Positions 22,911 through 34,184 of a stretch of 64,000 nt of DNA are shown here, in pieces. The stretch comes from Brienomyrus brachyistius (Eukaryota; Chordata; Actinopteri; Osteoglossiformes; Mormyridae). The stretch is from positions 212,501 to 276,500 of the forward strand of contig NW_026042409.1 in NCBI RefSeq assembly GCF_023856365.1, in the 5' to 3' direction. The notes under the pieces were generated by a model. The model had not been told where the DNA came from. It saw only the letters and a program-made list of their open reading frames with translations, and ran no database searches. The first letter of the stretch is position 1; every line of letters starts with the position of its first letter. Made by a program: the position numbers and the translations under genes.

Positions 22911-23340
22911 GTTTTATCTGAGGTTGTATCGTGTATTATCAAGCCAGCCGGCTTAGTGGCCTCGGGAGCGGGGTTTAGTGGGAGCAGCTGGCTAGTTTTA
23001 TTTTCTTTTTTGTTTGTGTCTTTTTCTTTGTTGTATGTATATTTTGGGTTCATTATTAGGCAGGCTGGGCCTTTTGGCACCTGTAGTCTGGGTGCTGGAT
23101 TGCCCATAGGGGTCTTTTTTATTGCTGTGATTTGCTGTGTCATTCACTAGTGTGATTTGTGCTGGATGTGTTTTTAAGGTTGTGCTGTGGCGTGTACCTG
23201 AGCAAACTTTGGGCAACCTGTTCTCTTGTTGGCTTTATTGACAAAGGGTGGATTAGTCTAATTACGGCCTGCTACAAATAGCTGCATATAACGTATAAAA
23301 AAAATCACCTTATGGGTGCTCCGTAGGGTAGCAAGATCTT
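22911..23340. other. No gene recognised
   Basis: T-rich DNA, possibly the remainder of a gypsy LTR. No confirmed ends. Confidence 0.35.
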
Positions 23341-23382
23341 GAGTTTTTTTTACAGTACTCGGGTACGTTTTAAAATTTTCGA

Positions 23383-23482
23383 CCAATCAGCAAACATTAT
23401 TCTGACAGCATAGCTGGGAAACCAATGAAAAGTGAGTGCAACGTTCTAGAACTTGACTTCGGGTTGACGCTCCCTATAAAAG
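23383..23482 (+). promoter_or_regulatory. Compact promoter: two CCAAT boxes, heat-shock element, TATA box
   Basis: CCAATCAGC at 23383 (good NF-Y form) and CCAAT at 23422, 39 bp apart. The inverted heat-shock core GTTCTAGAAC lies at 23443-23452 and CTATAAAAG at 23474-23482. A TTGGCGC E2F-like motif lies near the expected start at about 23505-23515. The spacing is that of a stress- or cell-cycle-regulated pol II promoter, and it points at the ATG at 23574. Confidence 0.6.
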
Positions 23483-23573
23483 AGCTGGGTACTGCTTCAA
23501 GGCGTTCAGTTGGCGCTACCTCCTGATAGAGTAGCACTGTACGGCTCTTGTTCCGTAAAACAACATCAAAAGG

Positions 23574-23862
23574 ATGAAAAAAAAAACAATATTTAAAGAA
23601 GACGAAAAAAATCAATTTTTAAAGAAGACGAAAAAAACATCGTCTAAAAAAATAAGCCAAAAAAATAATATCCGAAGAAGGAAAAACATGCAAAGTAAAA
23701 AAAAACAAACAAAAATAAAAAACAATATCCAAAGAAGAAGGAAAAAAACATCCAAAGGGAGAAAAGAAGAACTGAAGGGCCAACGAGGTAGGAGGAAATA
23801 CAAATTTCGTTTCAGCACCGTTGGAGTGCCAAGCCGTGAAAAGCATTTGGCCAGAAGACAAG
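23574..23862 (+). CDS. First coding exon of an unrecognised lysine/arginine-rich protein
   Basis: ATG at 23574 opens 96 codons that end at a strong donor (ACAAG|GTAAGT, 23863). It begins MKKKTIFKEDEKNQFLKK and stays extremely basic to about residue 75 (clusters RRRK, KSKKKQ, RRRKK, RGRRK). A less biased stretch FRFSTVGVPSREKHLARR follows. A short block AAAGAAGACGAAAAAA is repeated near the start, so the frame may have grown by slippage. The promoter at 23383-23482 and the donor argue for a real transcript. Downstream exons were not identified. The function is unknown; a nucleic-acid-binding or nucleolar protein is only a guess. It could also be a non-coding first exon with a chance frame. Confidence 0.45.
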
Positions 23863-24640
23863 GTAAGTGTTGTATCTGTTATTTTAAAACAGCGCTTTTC
23901 AAAATGCTGCTTTATAATCGTTTGAGATCGTTAGCCAGTGTGACAGCTGAAGGCTTTTTGAGTTTACCAACATAAAGTTTTATTTCTGTATTAGGACATT
24001 GTCAGGAACAATGATGTGTTCATCGCTATGATGTGGTCAAAAAGCGATGCATTGAATCTTAGAAACATTTGTGATTTTTCAAACGATGCTTTTCCTTTTA
24101 TTTAATCAGTAAAATTTCCATCGGTTTTATATAGTGCCCCTTGAAATATGTCTTTAGCTCATTTTCCGGGCATTTTACTAGAATGCATCCTGAGAAATAC
24201 ACAAGCTCTGCTGCATTTCCGTGCCTCGATGTTTAGTGCCGAGTATAATTGTTGCAGTTGCCTTTTATATATTCCATGAGACCTGTTGGTACCAAGAGAA
24301 GTGTGAGACTGTCAGGGTGAATTTATCATACAATCGCACGCATAAATACCTGAGGGTTGCCAGTCCTTTTGCGTTGTTACAGGAGGACTAGAGCTGACGA
24401 GTGTGTTTCTACACACTATCAAGGGCATTGTAGTACAGTTTTCTCAGGTGGGAGAATGCTGCCGATCTCCTATTTGACAATACAGCCCTTGATATATTAG
24501 AATATTACAGAACTAGAAGCCTTTTGCAAGGAAGAATGTGAGAAAATCCCAAGTACAAGAACTGAAAGCCTTTCAGCTGGCTATAAGAAGCGCTTGTAAG
24601 CTGTGATATCTGGCAGAGGAGGTGTTACTAAGTACTGATT
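23863..24640. other. Putative intron / no feature recognised
   Basis: Follows the donor at 23863. No clear second exon was found before the Tc1-like remnant. Confidence 0.4.
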
Positions 24641-24644
24641 ACGT

Positions 24645-24872
24645 AGGGTGCCCAAACTTTTGCAGAGTGCCATAATAATGTTTTTATTTTGTAATTTTGT
24701 TCAATTTATGGCATAAAAAGTAACTATTCATCAATGTTTGCTGAAAATATTGTGTATTTTTCCCCCAGTTCCTAAAGAGACTGTATTAACTGATATTGTT
24801 GCTTTTGTAATTGAAAAGATGTTATTTGTCAAGGGGTGCCAAACCTTTGCATAAGACTGTACACAGTGTGTG
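24645..24872. mobile_element. Tc1/mariner-like MITE remnant
   Basis: Ends in GGGTGCCAAACCTTTGCATAAGACTGTA, and an internal GGGTGCCCAAACTTTTGCA lies near 24648. These are typical terminal motifs of small fish Tc1/mariner derivatives. Confidence 0.55.
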
Positions 24873-24990
24873 TATGTGTTTATGTGAGTGTGTGTCTGTG
24901 TGTGTGTGTGTATATATATATATGTGTGTGTGTGTATATATTTCTGTATATGCATGTGTATATATATATTTATATATAGTTCACACACAT
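24873..24990. repeat. (TG)n/(TA)n microsatellite
   Basis: Alternating GTGTGT and TATATA runs immediately before satellite array B. Confidence 0.9.
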
Positions 24991-25081
24991 TCAAACTTAT
25001 TTGAATACACATTCAAAATTATTTTTATTATTATTATTTTCGTTTTTTTTTTTTTTTGTGTTTTAAAATTTTTTATTTTTG

Positions 25082-25922
25082 CAATGGAAATAAAAATAAA
25101 GCAGTCCTCCGTAGAGGAGGGGTGGTGGAGGGAATATATATATATATATACATATATATAAAATAATTGTCACACAACTGGGGTGACATGCCTTTCCTGC
25201 TCACCCAATTTTAGTGCACTTTAGTTATGCATAATGACCTTCTAGTCTCGATACACCCATATATATATATGTATATATATATATATAGTTTTTTTTGTTT
25301 TTTTTTTTGCAATAGACAATAAAAATAACGCAGTTCTCCATAAAGGAGGGATGGTGGATGGAATATATATATACATATATATAAAATAATTGTCACACAA
25401 CCTGGGTGACATGCCTTGCCTGCTCACCCAGTTTTAGTGCACCTTAGTTATTCATAATGACCATCTAGTCTCGATACACCCATAAATATATATGTATATA
25501 TATATAGTTTTTTTTGTTTTTTTTTTTGCAATAGACAATAAAAATAACGCAGTTCTCCATAAAGGAGGGATGGTGGATGGAATATATATATACATATATA
25601 TAAAATAATTGTCACACAACTTGGGTGACATGCCTTGCCTGCTCACCCAATTTTAGTGCAACTTAGTTATCCATAATGACCAACTAGTCTCGATACACCC
25701 ATATATATATATATATGTACATATATATATAGTTTTTTTATTAGCAATAGAAAAGAAAAATAACGCAGTTCTCCGTAAAGGAGGGATGGTGGATGGAATA
25801 TATATATATATATATACATTTATATAAAATAATTGTCACACAACCTGGGTGACATGCCTTGCCTGCTCACCCAATTTTAGTGCACCTTAGTTATCCATAC
25901 TGACCATCTAGTCTCGACACAC

Positions 25923-25965
<43 letters not shown>

Positions 25966-26051
25966 GATATTTTTTCTTTTTCTTGTGTTTTTTTTTCGCA
26001 ATGGATATTAAAAATAAAGCAGTCCTCCGTAAAGGAGGGGTGGTGGAGGGA

Positions 26052-26107
<56 letters not shown>

Positions 26108-26210
26108 TTATATAAAATAATTGTCACACAACCTGGGTGACATGCCTTGCCTGCTCACCCAATTTTAGTGCACTTTAGTTATCCATACTGACCATCTAGT
26201 CTCGACACAC

Positions 26211-26263
<53 letters not shown>

Positions 26264-26700
26264 GATATTTTTTCTTTTTCTTGTGTTTTTTTTTCGCAAT
26301 GGATATTAAAAATAAAGCAGTCCTCCGTAAAGGAGGGGTGGTGGAGGGAATATATATATACATATATATATAAAATAATTGTCACACAACCTGGGTGACA
26401 TGCCTTGCCTGCTCACCCAATTTTAGTGCAACTTAGTTATCCATAATGACCAACTAGTCTCGATACACCCATATATATATATATATATGTACATATATAT
26501 AGTTTTTTTATTAGCAATAGAAAAGAAAAATAACGCAGTTCTCCGTAAAGGAGGGATGGTGGATGGAATATATATATATATATATATATATATACATTTA
26601 TATAAAATAATTGTCACACAACCTGGGTGACATGCCTTGCCTGCTCACCCAATTTTAGTGCACTTTAGTTATCCATACTGACCATCTAGTCTCGACACAC

Positions 26701-26753
<53 letters not shown>

Positions 26754-27465
26754 GATATTTTTTCTTTTTCTTGTGTTTTTTTTTCGCAATGGATATTAAA
26801 AATAAAGCAGTCCTCCGTAAAGGAGGGATGGTGGATGGAATATATATATAAAATAATTGTCACACAACCGGGGTGACATGCCTTGCCTGCTCACCCAATT
26901 TTAGTGCAACTTAGTTATCCATAATGACCAACTAGTCTCGATACACCCATAAATATATATGTATATATATAGTTTTTTTTTTTTCGCAATGGACAATAAA
27001 AATAACGCAGTTCTCCGTAAAGGAGGGATGGTGGATGGAATATATATATAAAATAATTGTCACACAACCGGGGTGACATGCCTTGCCTGCTCACCCAATT
27101 TTAGTGCACCTTAGTTATTCATAATGACCATCTAGTCTCGATACACCCATAAATATATATGTATATATATGTATTGTTTTTTTTTTTTTTTTTTTTTGCA
27201 ATAGACAATAAAAATAGCGCAGTTCTCCATAAAGGAGGGATGGTGGATGGAATATATATATACATATATATAAAATAATTGTCACACAACCTGGGTGACA
27301 TGCCTTGCCTGCTCACCCAATTTTAGTGCAACTTAGTTATCCATAATGACCAACTAGTCTCGATACACCCATATATATATATATATATGTACATATATAT
27401 AGTTTTTTTATTAGCAATAGAAAAGAAAAATAACACAGTTCTCCGTAAAGGAGGGATGGTGGATG

Positions 27466-27513
<48 letters not shown>

Positions 27514-27619
27514 TTATATAAAATAATTGTCACACAACCTGGGTGACATGCCTTGCCTGCTCACCCAATTTTAGTGCACTTTAGTTATCCATACTGACCA
27601 TCTAGTCTCGACACACCCA

Positions 27620-27655
<36 letters not shown>

Positions 27656-27938
27656 GATATTTTTTCTTTTTCTTGTGTTTTTTTTTCGCAATGGATATTA
27701 AAAATAAAGCAGTCCTCCGTAAAGGAGGGATGGTGGATGGAATATATATATAAAATAATTGTCACACAACCGGGGTGACATGCCTTGCCTGCTCACCCAA
27801 TTTTAGTGCACCTTAGTTATTCATAATGACCATCTAGTCTCGATACACCCATAAATATATATGTATATATATATAGTTTTTTTATTAGCAATAAAAAATA
27901 AAAATAACGCAGTTCTCCGTAAAGGAGGGATGGTGGAT

Positions 27939-27998
<60 letters not shown>

Positions 27999-28110
27999 TT
28001 ATATAAAATAATTGTCACACAACCTGGGTGACATGCCTTGCCTGCTCACCCAATTTTAGTGCACTTTAGTTATCCAGAATGACCATCTAGTCTCGATACA
28101 CCCATGAATA

Positions 28111-28161
<51 letters not shown>

Positions 28162-28348
28162 TTTCTGTTTTTTTTTTGCAATAGACAATAAAAATAACGC
28201 AGTTCTCCATAAAGGAGGGATGGTGGATGGAATATGTATATGCATATATATAAAATAATTGTCACACAACCTGGGTGACATGCCTTGCCTGCTCACCCAA
28301 TTTTAGTGCACCTTAGTTATCCATACTGACCATCTAGTCTCGATACAC

Positions 28349-28401
<53 letters not shown>

Positions 28402-28611
28402 CATATATATAGTTTTTTTATTAGCAATAGAAAAGAAAAATAACGCAGTTCTCCGTAAAGGAGGGATGGTGGATGGAATATATATATATATATATACATT
28501 TATATAAAATAATTGTCACACAACCTGGGTGACATGCCTTGCCTGCTCACCCAGTTTTAGTGCACCTTAGTTATCCATAATGACCATCTAGTCTCGATAC
28601 ACCCATAAATA

Positions 28612-28643
<32 letters not shown>

Positions 28644-28852
28644 GTTTTTTTTTTTTTTTCGTAATGGACAATAAAAATAACGCAGTTCTCTGTAAAGGAG
28701 GGATGGTGGATGGAATATATATATACATATATACATTTATATAAAATAATTGTCACACAACCTGGGTGACATGCCTTGCCTGCTCACCCAGTTTTAGTGC
28801 ACCTTAGTTATCCATACTGACCATCTAGTCTCGATACACCCATAAATATATA
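25082..28852. repeat. TA-rich satellite array B
   Basis: About 16 units of the same family as 1-2713, with the same order of unit variants near the Tc1 element but different (TA)n lengths. The first unit is partial and starts in a T-rich run near 25050. Confidence 0.93.
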
Positions 28853-30021
28853 TACTGAACAAAAATATAAACGCAACACTCTTGTTTCTGCTCCCATTTT
28901 TCATGAGATGGACTTAAAGACCTACAATTCATTCCAGATACACAATATTACCATTTCTCTCAAACATTTCTCACAAATCAGTCTAAATGTGTGATAGTGA
29001 GCACTTCTGCTTTGCTGAGATAATCCATCCCACCTCACAGGTGTGCCACATCAAGATGCTGATCTGACATCATGGGTAGTGCACAGGTGTACCTTATACT
29101 GCCCACAATAAATGGCCACCCTGGAATGTGCAGTTTTTTGCTTTATTGGGGGTCTGGGGACTCAGAACCGGTCAGTATCTGGTGTGACCACCATTTGCCT
29201 CATACAATGCAACACATCTTCTTCGCATAGAGTTTATCAGATTGTCAATTGTGGCCTGTGGAATGTTGGTCCACTCCTCTTCAATGGCTGTGCGAAGTTG
29301 TTGGATATTAGTGGGAACTGGTACACGCTGTCGTATACGCCGGTCAAGCACATCCCAAACATGCTCAACGGGTGACATGTCCGGTGAGTATGCTGGCCAT
29401 GCAAGAACTGGGACATTTTCAGCTTCCAAGAACTGTGTACAGATCCTTGCAACATGGGGCCGTGCATCATCTGTCTGAGTGGCTGGTCTCAGACGATCTT
29501 GGAGGTGAACCTGCTGGATGTGGAGGTCCTGGGCTGGTGTGGTTACACGTGGTCTGCGGTTGTGAGGCCGGTTGGATGTACTGCCATATTCTCTGAAACG
29601 CCTTTGGAGACGGCTTATGGTTGAGAAATGAACATTCAATGCACGAGCAACAGATCTGGTTGACATTCCTGCTGTCAGCATGCCAATTGCACGCTCCCTC
29701 AATGCTTGTGGCATCTGTGGCATTTTGCTGTGAGACAAAACTGCACATTCCAGGGTGGCCTTTTATTGTGGGCAGTATAAGGTACACCTGTGCACTACCC
29801 ATGATGTCAGATCAGCATCTTGATGTGGCACACCTGTGAGGTGGGATGGATTATCTCAGCAAAGCAGAAGTGCTCACTATCACACATTTAGACTGATTTG
29901 TGAGAAATGTTTGAGAGAAATGGTAATATTGTGTATCTGGAATGAATTGTAGATCTTTAAGTCCATCTCATGAAAAATGGGAGCAAAAACAAAAGTGTTG
30001 CGTTTATATTTTTGTTCAGTG
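28853..30021 (-). mobile_element. Tc1-like transposon, deletion derivative, copy 2
   Basis: Duplicate of 2714-3882 carried by the segmental duplication, with the same TA flanks and satellite context. Inverted repeats at 28853-29137 and 29737-30021. Confidence 0.93.
29172..29738 (-). pseudogene. Tc1-like transposase with internal deletion, copy 2
   Basis: Identical to the frame at 3033-3599, including DDARPH and the missing first catalytic Asp. Confidence 0.9.
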
Positions 30022-30023
30022 TA

Positions 30024-31351
30024 TGTATATGTATACATATAGTTTTTTTTGTGTTTGTGAAAACGGGTCTTTAATCGGGGAAACGGAGCGGGTAGAGCAG
30101 GACGGAACGCAGGCATTGACAAACTACAATGACGGACAGGGCAAACAGGTAAGACCAGGACTTAAAATAGGTCATGACTAATCAAAGTAATCGGGCAAAG
30201 CAGGAGACGATCAGGGAAGCACACGTGGGTAATCAGGGGGCGTGGCACACACGAGGAGCGGACAAGCCGGGCATATATGTATATCTATATAAAACCTCAT
30301 TAATGAGGGACAGGGAACAGAACGGACAGACAGAACTGGCACAGGGGAAGGAGCCAGGACAAGACTTGACATAAGACAGGAAAGGCAGAGAAACAGATCA
30401 GAAAGGGGGACACGGAGGGAACAGGCAGGACAAAAGGACCGGGAGTGAACGAAGGGAACATCGGGGAAAGAGGAGCAGAAGCCAGAGGGACGAGGGACAA
30501 AGAGAGGAGGGACAGAGACAGGAGGAACAAAGCGAGGGGGAGCAGAGGCAGGAGGGACAAAGACGGGAGGCCAGGGAGAGAAGGAGGGGGAACCAAGAGG
30601 AGCCCGAGGGAGACCCAGCGGGCGACGGGAGGCAGCCGGAAGGGCTGCAGGCGGCCGGGAGGCCGGAGCCGGAGGGGCCGAGGAGACGGGGTGAGGGACA
30701 GACGCAGGGACGAAGGAGGGAGTCGGAGGGGAGACCAGGGAAGGGGACGAAGGAGCTGGAAGGGACCCTGGCGAGGGCAAGGAGAGAGGGGGAGCCGCAG
30801 CAGACGGCGACGTCCTCCGACACGCCAGAGCGGGAGGACCAGCAGGCGAATGAGGAGCCGCCGTCGGGGGGCCCGCAGGCAACCGATAAGACGCCGGAGG
30901 AGGGACCGAGGCAGGGCGACGAGGCCGCGGAGGGGGACCCGCAGACGACAGCCGACCCGGAGGGCCAGGACCCGCAGGTGCCGACCAAGCCCTAGCGCCG
31001 GCGAGGGAGGGCGAGCCAGGGGGCTGGGCGGGTGGGACCCCAGCCGTGCGTCTGTGTCCTCTCCCCTTATGGGACACAGACATAAGGACCTGCGGCCGGG
31101 GTCGGGCTCGTCGGGGTGAGGGTACCAGAGTCACAGGGGGAGAAGGGACTGGAGTGGGGCCAGGGACTGGAGCTGCAGGCTGCAGAGGGGGCGCCTGCCC
31201 GGGAGCTGCAGGCAGGGAAAGCGCCTCGGACGTGGGCGCGGTAGCTGCAGGCAGCGGAGACGGCTGCTCGGGCTCTGGGGCCGCAGGGGGCACTTATTTT
31301 ATTATATAAAATAAGTGTCACACAACCGGGGTGACATGCCTTGCCTGCTTG
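30024..31351 (-). mobile_element. Fragment of sushi-like LTR element inside a satellite unit, copy B
   Basis: Duplicate of 3885-5212. At 30240 it keeps G, giving the GGGGGCGTGGCACAC form found in the other LTRs of the family, so A at 4101 in copy A is the derived base. The open frame 30211-31293 is a truncated internal piece. Confidence 0.8.
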
Positions 31352-31357
31352 TGGGAT

Positions 31358-31784
31358 GAGGAAGACTCAGGGACTGGAAATGGGATTAAAACTGAAGATG
31401 TGCTCATTCCTTTGTGTATTTACAAATTTTCCTTCCGTCAGACATGAGGAGTTTGCTGCTATATTTGGCACTAATAGAGATTCTGATGCTGCTATTTTTA
31501 TTGTCTATTAGTTTGTTATTATTTACAAGTTCTGTTGTGTTTTTGCATTTTTCTCTTCTGGTTAATTAACTGCTGTCTGTTTGCTGTGAAGTATGAGTGT
31601 GGTGAGTAAGACTCAGGGACTGGAAGTGGGATTACAACTAAAGATAACATGCTTATTCCTTTTTGTATTGTTTACAAATTTCCTTCCGTCAAACATGAGG
31701 AGTTTGCTGCTATATTGTGCACTAACAGAGATTCTGATGCTGCTATTTTTATTGTTTATAAATGTGTTATTGTTTCCAAGTTGA
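31358..31784. repeat. 242-bp tandem duplication, copy B
   Basis: Duplicate of 5219-5645. Confidence 0.8.
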
Positions 31785-31997
31785 GTATTCAATAAATGCT
31801 AAATTGAGAAATTTTGTGTATCGTTTGTTATTATTAGTGTGATATTTTACCATGCAAATAGAGGGGAAAACGTCCAATTATCGGCCAAAAAAAATCAGCA
31901 GCATATATCGGCCATCGCCTGACCCTTGACTTGAAAAACCCATATCGGTCGACCTCTAGTAACAGTACATTCTGTCCAATTCATCCATCGAGTTAAG

Positions 31998-32289
31998 TCA
32001 CACACCCACTTGAGGGGGCACTCCGGCAGACGTGAGGATGGGGATGTTCTTTCCGCTATAACATCCACTGCAGAAGTACATCTCGCTCCTGTTCACAGGG
32101 CTTACTTCAATGATGAAGCAGGGCTGGTTGTCTGGACAAGAAGTTGTCCTGCTGCTGGGTCTCGGTGCCGTTTTTCCACCTAAGCTTGAAGGTGGAAATG
32201 TGTTCCAACTTGGTCCCTGGGACTGCAGCATAGCCAAACATCGCGAGCAGCGTCGGCCACACCCACCACCAGAACCATCACACCGTCCT
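31998..32289 (-). pseudogene. Exon-like segment, possible Ig V-type relic, copy B
   Basis: Duplicate of 5859-6150 with the same frame conflict and the same YFC motif. Confidence 0.25.
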
Positions 32290-33294
32290 ATACACATAAA
32301 GAAGAACTAAAACATAGAGTGTTGTGACAATCTATGCGTTAATGTTTGGCAGCATAGGTGATTCATTAAAATTATACCGAAGAATGGAAAATGTGATATT
32401 TAGAATATTTTTTGCCATTTAGTAGCTAATTTAAGCACTTACCCAATGCCTCAATTTGTTTTAGGTCAGTAATGTCTGAGCCAAAAGAATGAATGTATGA
32501 ATTTAATACAATTCACCCACTCCCACCCACACACAAATCTGAAATTCAATTTAAGACACTTCTTAAACATTAGTGCATTAACAAAAAAGGAAAATCTTAA
32601 GAGATTCAGTAGGATTTTCTATGTTAGACTTAAGCTAATAGTTCAATAGTTTTTACATATTTCAATATACCAATTTGACTTTAATGTTGAAACAGATGCT
32701 AAAACATGGAATAATTTCATAACTAGAGAAACATGTTATTCACAAACACTAGCAAAGGTAGCTTATAGTTAAGCTTACTTAAGTCAGCAAGTCAGGCTAC
32801 AGTGTGTAAGAATAGTCGTAAACGATAATTTGTCTCAGTCTTACATGACAGAATAAGTAAACAGAAAATATAAAATGGCTGAAACAGCGTCATTAACGCC
32901 AGCTACAGTAGAGGCGCAGAAAAGGTGTCATGACTGAAGTATTCCCAAACTCTGGAAGACCGTATGCGAGCCTTTTTTGCCGCGTGTTTCTCCAGAGGCT
33001 CCGGAGCTCCGCTGGTTGACACAGCCATGTTGGTTCATGTGCAGGGGGACGAGCGGCAAATTTCTTTTTTGCAGGGTGGTAGGTGATGTCTCATTAATAT
33101 TTATGAGAGAAGTGCTACATGATTGGCCAGTGCATGCCTTACAAAATGGTGCGGCACTGCATCCAAGCCTGCGGCACTCAGAGTCACAAATACAGTGGAA
33201 ACCATTTGTAGTAATTACGTCTGTCTGGCTGATTTCCAACTAATTGATATTTGTATATTTATTACATGAATATAAGGTAATATAAGGTAATAGA
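32290..33294. other. Intergenic DNA, no gene seen; contains copy-specific 34-base segment
   Basis: Duplicate of the copy A intergenic DNA (6173-7125), except that 33105-33138 replaces 8 bases of copy A. The sequence on both sides is the same in A and B. Confidence 0.7.
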
Positions 33295-33745
33295 AGAGGT
33301 ATTTAATGGTTTTCCATCTGAGGAATTTGCAAAAAACTGCAGTGCATGATGGGTCGGACCTAAAGGCTGCCTTAACGTCCTCATCTGTATGACGACATAC
33401 ATCAAGACTAGGAAGGTGCATAATGTTCATGTCTGGTTGCGTTTGTTGGTCCAGAAAGTAATTCAATTTCGCCATGTAGGTTACGTTCTTAAAAACTGCT
33501 TGGATATAGCCCGATTATATGCTGTGGGCCTTTTAATTTCTTTGTTTACCAGGTAGGCTACCTTCTTTAAACTGCGTTTTGTTAGACTACATATTTAGGG
33601 AGGTCTTTATAAATTTATAGTAGTCTTCATAAATATGTACATAGTTTAGCCTAACCCAGCCACTTAAGGGAGAAAGCCAGCTCAACTAGGTGTCGGTCCC
33701 AAGCCCGGATTAATGGGGAGGGTTGGCGTCAAGAAATAAAGAGAC
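33295..33745. repeat. Dispersed repeat, copy B
   Basis: Duplicate of 7130-7580. Confidence 0.7.
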
Positions 33746-34184
33746 TGTATCTTCACTGCATGACTGATGTCAAAATGTGTGAAATATGTGGTTGTATTAA
33801 TAAATGCATTAAAGTAGGTTAATGATTCTGTGCTGTCTAAATTGTATAGAAAATTTCTACGTATAGCCAAACAAATCTCCTCCTGTTTGAAAAGGCATAG
33901 AAAAAGCAATTTAGCCACTAAAACTTTACAGTTTTTGTGAGGGACAGTCGAATTCTCTCGTTTCTCTCGTCAAGTTTTTTTGTGATCCTGCACCTACACT
34001 TTGCCGGCCCCAGGAGGATGGGCTCCCCCTTTGAGTTTGGTCCCTCCCAAGGTTTCTTCCTTCTTGGGAGTTTTTCCATGCTATCGGCGCCTATGGCTTA
34101 CTCACTGGGGGCTTTGGGTGGGCATGATATAAAGCAAAGCATTTTCCCTCCCAGTTTCCTCCTCTGGTCCACATTGCAGGACCA

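Noticed and set aside
23612..23861. Phe-rich minus-strand frames opposite the lysine-rich exon
   Set aside because: Antisense of poly-A-rich codons.
25877..28756. Possible CRISPR-like array because of regularly spaced repeats
   Set aside because: Eukaryotic context, long units and spacers that are TA microsatellites; it is a satellite.
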